Positions 34,400 through 38,878 of a stretch of DNA of 38,878 nucleotides are shown here, piece by piece. Below the pieces are notes generated by a model. It saw only the letters and a program-made list of their open reading frames with translations, had not been told where the DNA came from and searched no databases. The translations under genes were made by a program, and so were the position numbers. Within the stretch, counting starts at the first letter, position 1. Each line of letters begins with the position of its first letter. Source of the DNA: Deltaproteobacteria bacterium (lineage in GTDB: Bacteria; UBA10199; JADGCS01); assembly GCA_015228875.1 (NCBI GenBank), contig JADGCS010000031.1, forward strand, positions 932 to 39,809, written 5' to 3'.

Positions 34400-34669
34400 A
34401 TGATCAAGCCAGGGTCAAGGCTTAAAATGGATCTCAAAACAGGGGGCAGCACTGCCCAGAAAGTTGTTCATTATATCCCTGTCACATCAAGGATGAGCGG
34501 TGTCCTTGTTATTGATGGCAAACTTAAAAGCAGTCAGGGTGTTGATCTTGTTCAAGCAGATCGCGAGGCCCGCATTAAAAAACTCATCTCATGCGGCGCT
34601 GTTGCTTTGGTACAGCCGTTATTATTGAAGGGAAGGAGGGCGCAAAACAAATCTGTTGATCACATGTAG
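34400..34669 (+). CDS. Small protein of unknown function
   Basis: An 89-residue basic protein starting MIKPGSRLKMDLKTGGSTAQ, with a segment VLVIDGKLKSSQGVDLVQAD and a helical end. I recognise no domain. It starts 5 nt after the activator stop with AGAGGGG in front, so it is likely co-translated. Position makes a link with the kinase/activator pair possible. Confidence 0.6.
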   Translation: MIKPGSRLKMDLKTGGSTAQKVVHYIPVTSRMSGVLVIDGKLKSSQGVDLVQADREARIKKLISCGAVALVQPLLLKGRRAQNKSVDHM

Positions 34670-34692
34670 AGTCATGTGTCATACTTATATAC

Positions 34693-34956
34693 ATGTTAAA
34701 GACCAACGCCCTTAAATTGCGACAAAGCCTGGGTCACATCCTTTCCCAACTCAAAAGGACGGGTCAGCCTGTGCTGATCGAAAAAAACCGCGAACCTGCG
34801 GCTGTCATTATCAGTCTCGACGACTACCAAAAGCGGTTTGTCGACAAATCTGCCGACGACAAGCGAAATAAACTCATCCAAACCATCAAACAGGCCAGGA
34901 TAGCGCTGCCCAAGGGGGTGTCGTCGCAGGATCTTTTAAGCGACTTGCGATCGTAA
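34693..34956 (+). CDS. Phd/YefM-type antitoxin
   Basis: An 87-residue protein with the Phd/YefM pattern: ALKLRQSLGHILSQLKRTGQ then PVLIEKNREPAAVIISLDDYQK, the N-terminal DNA-binding part. The C-terminal half would bind and block the toxin. It precedes a VapC toxin with a 90-nt gap. Such pairs usually overlap or nearly so. Confidence 0.88.
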   Translation: MLKTNALKLRQSLGHILSQLKRTGQPVLIEKNREPAAVIISLDDYQKRFVDKSADDKRNKLIQTIKQARIALPKGVSSQDLLSDLRS

Positions 34957-35046
34957 AATAGTGGGGCTGTCCGGTTTTTTTGCGATTTGTTTTTTAAGGT
35001 GAGGCAGAAAGACACATCACGAGTCCGCGCAGTTTTAGGATACTTC

Positions 35047-35454
35047 ATGTTAAAAATCATAGACGCGTCAGTGGCCATCAAGTGGTTTTTAAGGGAAGAA
35101 AAGGGCATGGAGGCCGCGCTTAAAATCCTTGACATGGTCGCAGGCAACCCAAAAAACTTTGCCGTGCCAGATTTGTTTTTTGACGAGATGCTTTCTGTCC
35201 TTTGCAGATTGCTCAACGATGCGAAGGCCATTAACACCTACATGAAGGCGCTGCAGGAACTCGGCCTCATGTGTTTGAGTCTTGGGGCAAAGACGGTCAG
35301 CACAGCCGTTGAGCTGGCAAAAAAATACAATCTTGGGGGATACGATGCCATCTATGTGGCCAACGCAAAACTGACAGGCGGGGTATGGCTCACGGCAGAT
35401 CACAGGGCGCACTCACGGATTGTCAATCTTGGGTTGTCGAAACTTGTGGCCTGA
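35047..35454 (+). CDS. VapC-type PIN-domain toxin
   Basis: A 135-residue PIN ribonuclease. Catalytic acidic residues are visible: D6 in IIDASVAIKW, E in FFDEML, D in GGYDAIYVANA and D in LTADHRAH. I choose ATG 35047 with AGGA upstream; the 20-codon longer frame starts in the gap and has no typical sequence. It pairs with the Phd-type antitoxin upstream. Confidence 0.88.
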   Translation: MLKIIDASVAIKWFLREEKGMEAALKILDMVAGNPKNFAVPDLFFDEMLSVLCRLLNDAKAINTYMKALQELGLMCLSLGAKTVSTAVELAKKYNLGGYDAIYVANAKLTGGVWLTADHRAHSRIVNLGLSKLVA

Positions 35455-35593
35455 GAGTAGTCGGTAGCCCATCACCCAAGCCGCACCAGATAATGCCCCA
35501 GCATCGGCAAATAAAGCCGCTGCCGGCGATTGCTTCAAGATTCCCATTTTTCTGACCACACAACAAATCTTGCGGATGCGGTTACAGAACTAT

Positions 35594-35774
35594 GAGCCTG
35601 TCGGAGAACCGCTTCATTTGAATGTGACTTGGATTTTTCCCCTCTCCCCACATCTGTAAATCAATTTGGGAGAGGGGATTTGTTGATCAATTTTTTGTCA
35701 AAATAAAATCATGAAAATTATTTTCAGAAAATGGTAATTATTACGCTGATTTTATAAAGTTGCCCGACAGGCTC
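35594..35774. mobile_element. MITE-like element with GAGCCTGTCGG ends
   Basis: About 181 bp with perfect 11-bp inverted ends GAGCCTGTCGG / CCGACAGGCTC. Inside, TCCCCTCTCCC pairs with GGGAGAGGGGA (35638-35678). It has no gene. The ends share CTGTCGG with the element at 23019. The rest of the 35455-35790 gap shows nothing I can name. Confidence 0.7.
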
Positions 35775-35790
35775 CTAGGTGCCTGAGATA

Positions 35791-36084
35791 TCAGATCGAT
35801 TCTTGTTGATAGTGCTGATTTTTAAATAATTTCTGCTCGATTCTTTTGAGCCTTTTTTCGATGCTGGTCATGTTGAAAAGATAATCACGCAAAAATTGAT
35901 TGATTTTTGTTTGATAACCAACATTCTCACTTGATGCCCTTTTTTTAATCTCAGTCAGTATATCTTGATCAATCAGTGTGGTAATTCTACACTTTACGTT
36001 TTTTGATTCAAAAATATCTTCTGGTAAATTTATATCACCAAATTTTATATCGGGGTTTGATTTTTTTTTATTTTTGGTACTCAT
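35791..36084 (-). CDS. BrnA/CopG-like antitoxin, apparently without a toxin
   Basis: A protein of about 97 residues with a BrnA-like segment VKCRITTLIDQDILTEIKKR then ASSENVGYQTKINQFLRDYL, a ribbon-helix-helix DNA-binding pattern. A C-terminal basic helix follows. The start is uncertain: ATG 36084 or ATG 36114 ten codons earlier; neither has a good ribosome site. BrnT normally lies upstream of BrnA, but no BrnT-like frame is seen there. Confidence 0.65.
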   Translation of the reverse strand: MSTKNKKKSNPDIKFGDINLPEDIFESKNVKCRITTLIDQDILTEIKKRASSENVGYQTKINQFLRDYLFNMTSIEKRLKRIEQKLFKNQHYQQESI

Positions 36085-36108
36085 CCAAAACGAAATAACG
36101 TGGGTGAC

Positions 36109-36141
36109 ATACATATTATATACATATTAGATGTGTATTTG
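36109..36141 (-). promoter_or_regulatory. AT-rich repeat upstream of the BrnA-like gene
   Basis: Repeated ATACATATTA/ATACATATTA and ATGTGTAT units just upstream of the start. They could be the promoter and self-binding site of the ribbon-helix-helix protein. Confidence 0.4.
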
Positions 36142-36227
36142 TCAACGGCGCGATGGTAATCATCAGACTTTGTAGTTCGGGACTATACTGAGCGACATAA
36201 ATAATTGCCGATAATGAGAGCAAGCTA

Positions 36228-36358
36228 CGTCATTGCGAGGAGCGAAATCTCCGCGGCAATCTCTTTGACTCAAAGGGTATCAGGGGGATCGCCACGTGGG
36301 CGCACAGCGTTAGACATGACCCCGTCATGTCCACCGCAACGCACTGCTCGCGATGACG
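36228..36358 (-). repeat. Dispersed palindromic repeat, copy 3 (inverted)
   Basis: 131 bp; its reverse complement matches 23064-23193 closely over about 70 bp. The other end differs more. Together with copy 2 it forms an inverted pair 13 kb apart. Confidence 0.85.
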
Positions 36359-36365
36359 ATGCTGG

Positions 36366-36431
36366 TTGTTTCGGCAAAAAGTGGACTTTGACCCCGTCTT
36401 TGACCCCGTTTTTAACCCCCCGTCTTTGACC
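36366..36431. repeat. TTTGACCCC-type short tandem repeats
   Basis: CTTTGACCCCGT and variants occur four times, preceded by CGGCAAAAAGTGGACTTTGA. I recall such sequence next to REP-associated IS200-like transposases, but no transposase is present. The remainder to 36626 is AT-rich with long T-runs and no gene seen. Confidence 0.55.
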
Positions 36432-36626
36432 CATTTTTCTCAAAACGATAATCTCAGAATGATAATTCTCAAGATTTTTACAATCAGGTAAAACCTGCCT
36501 TTTTCTACCTTGTTATTTTTACTCAGTTTTTTTTTTTTTTTGGGCCAAAACAGGCATGGGATTTGCTTACACTTAAAGTCACACGATTTTTTGGGACCTT
36601 GAAGCAACTTAAAAAGGGGAGTCGCC

Positions 36627-38878
36627 ATGAGTAAACAAAACCTTTCATGTCATGGGTTGGTTGTTGCGTCTTTAAACGGTATGAGGCTCAAAGTTTCTTT
36701 AGCCGCTGCGGTTGTCCTCTTTTTATGCCTTGGGTTTAACCTTCGGGCCTTGGCTGCGCCGGGTTGTGGTGACGGCATTGTGCAACCACCAGAGGCGTGC
36801 GATGACGGCAATACTTTTTTGGGGGACGGGTGTACGCCCCTGTGTGCGTTGGTTACAGAGACCACGGGGACTGCGCGCATTCACAGTATCCGGTTTATGC
36901 GTGTGGGTGACAACAGAACCGATGCCTACTTTTACTTTAAACCCGATGCCAATACGGTCAGCAAAACTACGGTAGGGAATGTCTATACACAGGTCAACAC
37001 AACCTACAGCGTGCCTCCCGTCGACACCTCAATTTTTTCGGAACCTCTCCCCACTCCCTCAATGTGCCATGTCCAGTGGAGCACCCAGGGCGCAAGCGGC
37101 GCTATCATGGCCACAAAATTTGCAAACGGTTTTTTTAAGGCAGCGCTGCCGGTATCACGGACTTCGCTCCCTCTAAACTATACCATCACCTGCAGAATGA
37201 ACAAGGTGGTCAAAACAACCACAATAACCACAGTAGGGGCCAGAAAAACATACTCAACAGTGACTGTACCCGCAGCCGGTGAGCCGCTGGTCATCGTTCC
37301 TTTTGAGACAAAACAACTGCAATACAACCCCGCAACAGAACAGTTTGCGCACCTGTCTATTTCCAGAGATGGTGCATTGATCAACGGCAAATCGGGTGAA
37401 GTCACCGCCATTAGCGGCGAGGGTGATGTGATCGCCTTCGACAGCAAATCAACAACACTGATCAGCGGGGATGCCGGTGATGCACTGCGGGACGTTTACA
37501 AGCACGAACTTGCAACAGGCGAGATCCAAAAAATATCAGGCGGTAATAACGCCAACGACAACGATGCCTATTACCCTGCAATGAGCGCAGATGGCCGCTT
37601 TGTGGCCTTTGCCACCACAAACGCAGAGACCCTCGATGGCGGTGCAAGGAGCGGCTTTGTCGATATATTGGTCAAGGACCAGACCTCGGGCACGGTAGAG
37701 AGGATCTCGGTATCAACCTCGGGCGGCGTCATCAACAAGACCTGTTACAATGATTTATCCATCAGCGCGGATGGCCGTTATGTGGCCTTTAGGTGCGCGG
37801 CGACTAATCTTGTGGCGGGAGACACCAACCTTGCCGATGACATGTTTGTGCGCGACAGGCAGCAGCAAAAAACCTTCAGGGTCTCTGTAAGTTCGGCTGG
37901 TGTGCAGGCGAGATCTGGCTCTGCCTCATCACAGCCCGTGATCAGCCTTGATGGTAAATACGTGGTCTTTGCATCCACCGCGTCAACTCTTGTATCGGGT
38001 GATACGAACGGCAAAAAAGACATCTTTTTGCACGACTTTGTGAATCATACAACAACGCTCATCTCCGTGGGGACCATCAACCCGGGTGAAACACTCCTTG
38101 AACACAGATTCCCCTCGATCTCGCGTGATGGTCGTTATGTCTCCTATACAGTTTATAAAAAAATGGGCACTACAACCACCAGAACCGACGTGTATGTGTA
38201 TGACCGTGTAACCAACACCTCGGAACTCGTGTCAAAATCAAGTTCTGGCGAAGTGGCCAACAAGGGTGCCGATAAGTCGCAGATCAGTGCCGATGGGCGT
38301 TATGTGTTGTTTGCATCGGCATCAACCAATCTCTCCCTTGCTGTGCAGACCAGTCAAACATCCTTATACATCAGGGACAGAAAGACCGCACAGACAACCC
38401 TCCTCGGCAAGGCCATCCCCTACGGGACTTTCAACGCGAGTGGAGAATACATCAGTTTCTGGACCAATAACAGCATCACCGCGGCCAAACTGGTCCCGTG
38501 GATGACAAAGCCAGCTTTTATCGAAATATTCAGGATGAAAAACCCCGTGTGGGTAGAGCAGGAGTGCGGGGATGGGTTTGTGCAAAGAAATGAGCAGTGT
38601 GATGATGGGGGAACCGTCGCGGGTGACGGCTGCAATGCAACCTGTCAGGAAGAGCGGTGCGGTGATGCTATTGTTAATAACGACCGCAACGCGACAGATA
38701 ACGCACCTGCCGAGTTCTGCGACGACGGCAATAACACGGCTGGCGACGGGTGTAATGCGACCTGTGTTGCAGAAATTTGCGGTGATGGCGTGGTTAATAA
38801 CAACGGTGCGGAGCAGTGTGATGATGGCAATAATATCGATACCGATGCTTGTTTAACAGGGACTTGCGTTGTGGCAGC
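36627..38878 (+). CDS. Long exported beta-propeller protein with Myxococcus Cys-rich repeats (3' end outside)
   Basis: At least 750 codons stay open from ATG 36627 to the right edge. GGGGAG precedes the ATG. A signal sequence (SLAAAVVLFLCLGFNLRALA) follows an unusually long N-terminal stretch; Met19 is an alternative start without a ribosome site. A first Cys-rich unit CGDGIVQPPEACDDGN comes right after it. Then TolB/PD40-like propeller blades repeat (MSADGRFVAFAT, ISADGRYVAFR, ISLDGKYVVFAS, ISRDGRYVSYT, ISADGRYVLFAS). The end returns to Cys-rich units (CGDGFVQRNEQCDDG, CGDAIVNN, CGDGVVNN). These resemble TIGR02232-type repeats of myxobacterial surface proteins. Ligand or role unknown. Confidence 0.88.
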   Translation, partial: MSKQNLSCHGLVVASLNGMRLKVSLAAAVVLFLCLGFNLRALAAPGCGDGIVQPPEACDDGNTFLGDGCTPLCALVTETTGTARIHSIRFMRVGDNRTDAYFYFKPDANTVSKTTVGNVYTQVNTTYSVPPVDTSIFSEPLPTPSMCHVQWSTQGASGAIMATKFANGFFKAALPVSRTSLPLNYTITCRMNKVVKTTTITTVGARKTYSTVTVPAAGEPLVIVPFETKQLQYNPATEQFAHLSISRDGALINGKSGEVTAISGEGDVIAFDSKSTTLISGDAGDALRDVYKHELATGEIQKISGGNNANDNDAYYPAMSADGRFVAFATTNAETLDGGARSGFVDILVKDQTSGTVERISVSTSGGVINKTCYNDLSISADGRYVAFRCAATNLVAGDTNLADDMFVRDRQQQKTFRVSVSSAGVQARSGSASSQPVISLDGKYVVFASTASTLVSGDTNGKKDIFLHDFVNHTTTLISVGTINPGETLLEHRFPSISRDGRYVSYTVYKKMGTTTTRTDVYVYDRVTNTSELVSKSSSGEVANKGADKSQISADGRYVLFASASTNLSLAVQTSQTSLYIRDRKTAQTTLLGKAIPYGTFNASGEYISFWTNNSITAAKLVPWMTKPAFIEIFRMKNPVWVEQECGDGFVQRNEQCDDGGTVAGDGCNATCQEERCGDAIVNNDRNATDNAPAEFCDDGNNTAGDGCNATCVAEICGDGVVNNNGAEQCDDGNNIDTDACLTGTCVVA

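Noticed and set aside
1..38878. CRISPR array, tRNA or rRNA genes
   Set aside because: No regularly spaced direct repeats of CRISPR type and no recognisable tRNA or rRNA sequence were seen by reading.

Overview
This window is a dissimilatory sulfate-respiration island of about 27 kb, followed by an unrelated right arm with a chaperone, signalling genes, a toxin-antitoxin pair and a surface or secreted protein. Genes for almost every known core step of cytoplasmic sulfate reduction lie on the + strand in one run: siroheme synthesis (417-1870), APS reductase aprBA (2348-4808), a YkgJ-family protein, qmoABC (6058-10690), dsrC, dsrA, dsrB, dsrD, a dsrL-like flavoprotein (10843-15877), an RsbRD_N-type gene plus dsrMKJOP (16034-21765), and sat (26135-27328). 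No dsrEFH genes are present. DsrD, QmoABC and Sat together suggest a reductive (sulfate- or sulfite-reducing, or possibly disproportionating) metabolism. This is inference, because the DsrAB type needs a phylogeny.

The genes form one pathway. Sat activates sulfate to APS. AprBA reduces APS to sulfite with electrons from menaquinol via QmoABC. DsrAB, with siroheme from the 417-1870 genes and DsrD as activator, reduces sulfite and loads sulfur onto DsrC as a trisulfide. DsrMKJOP reduces that trisulfide with quinol or periplasmic electrons. The DsrL-like protein offers a possible NAD(P)H entry point.

The right arm (27.4-38.9 kb) holds dnaK (minus strand), a tail-anchored unknown protein, a Ser/Thr kinase with PEGA repeats, an FHA/sigma-54 activator, a Phd-VapC pair, an orphan BrnA-like antitoxin, and the start of a very long beta-propeller protein with Myxococcus-type Cys-rich repeats. 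The PEGA kinase, FHA activator and Cys-rich repeats point to a deltaproteobacterial lineage in the broad sense (Myxococcota, Desulfobacterota or a neighbouring candidate phylum). The exact phylum cannot be fixed from this window.

The most unusual signal lies between the genes. A mosaic family of structured intergenic elements (modules A, C and B) occurs nine times, always on the + strand, and only within the sulfur island. Copies occur as A, A+C, B, or the full A+C+B (217 nt). Diverged copies keep their stems through compensatory and wobble changes, which argues for a structured RNA. Copies separate aprB from aprA, dsrA from dsrB, qmoC from dsrC, and dsrL from the dsrM operon, and they lie upstream of the siroheme genes, aprBA, the YkgJ/qmo genes and sat. 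Two MITE-like elements, a dispersed palindrome in three copies and several simple repeats fill other gaps.
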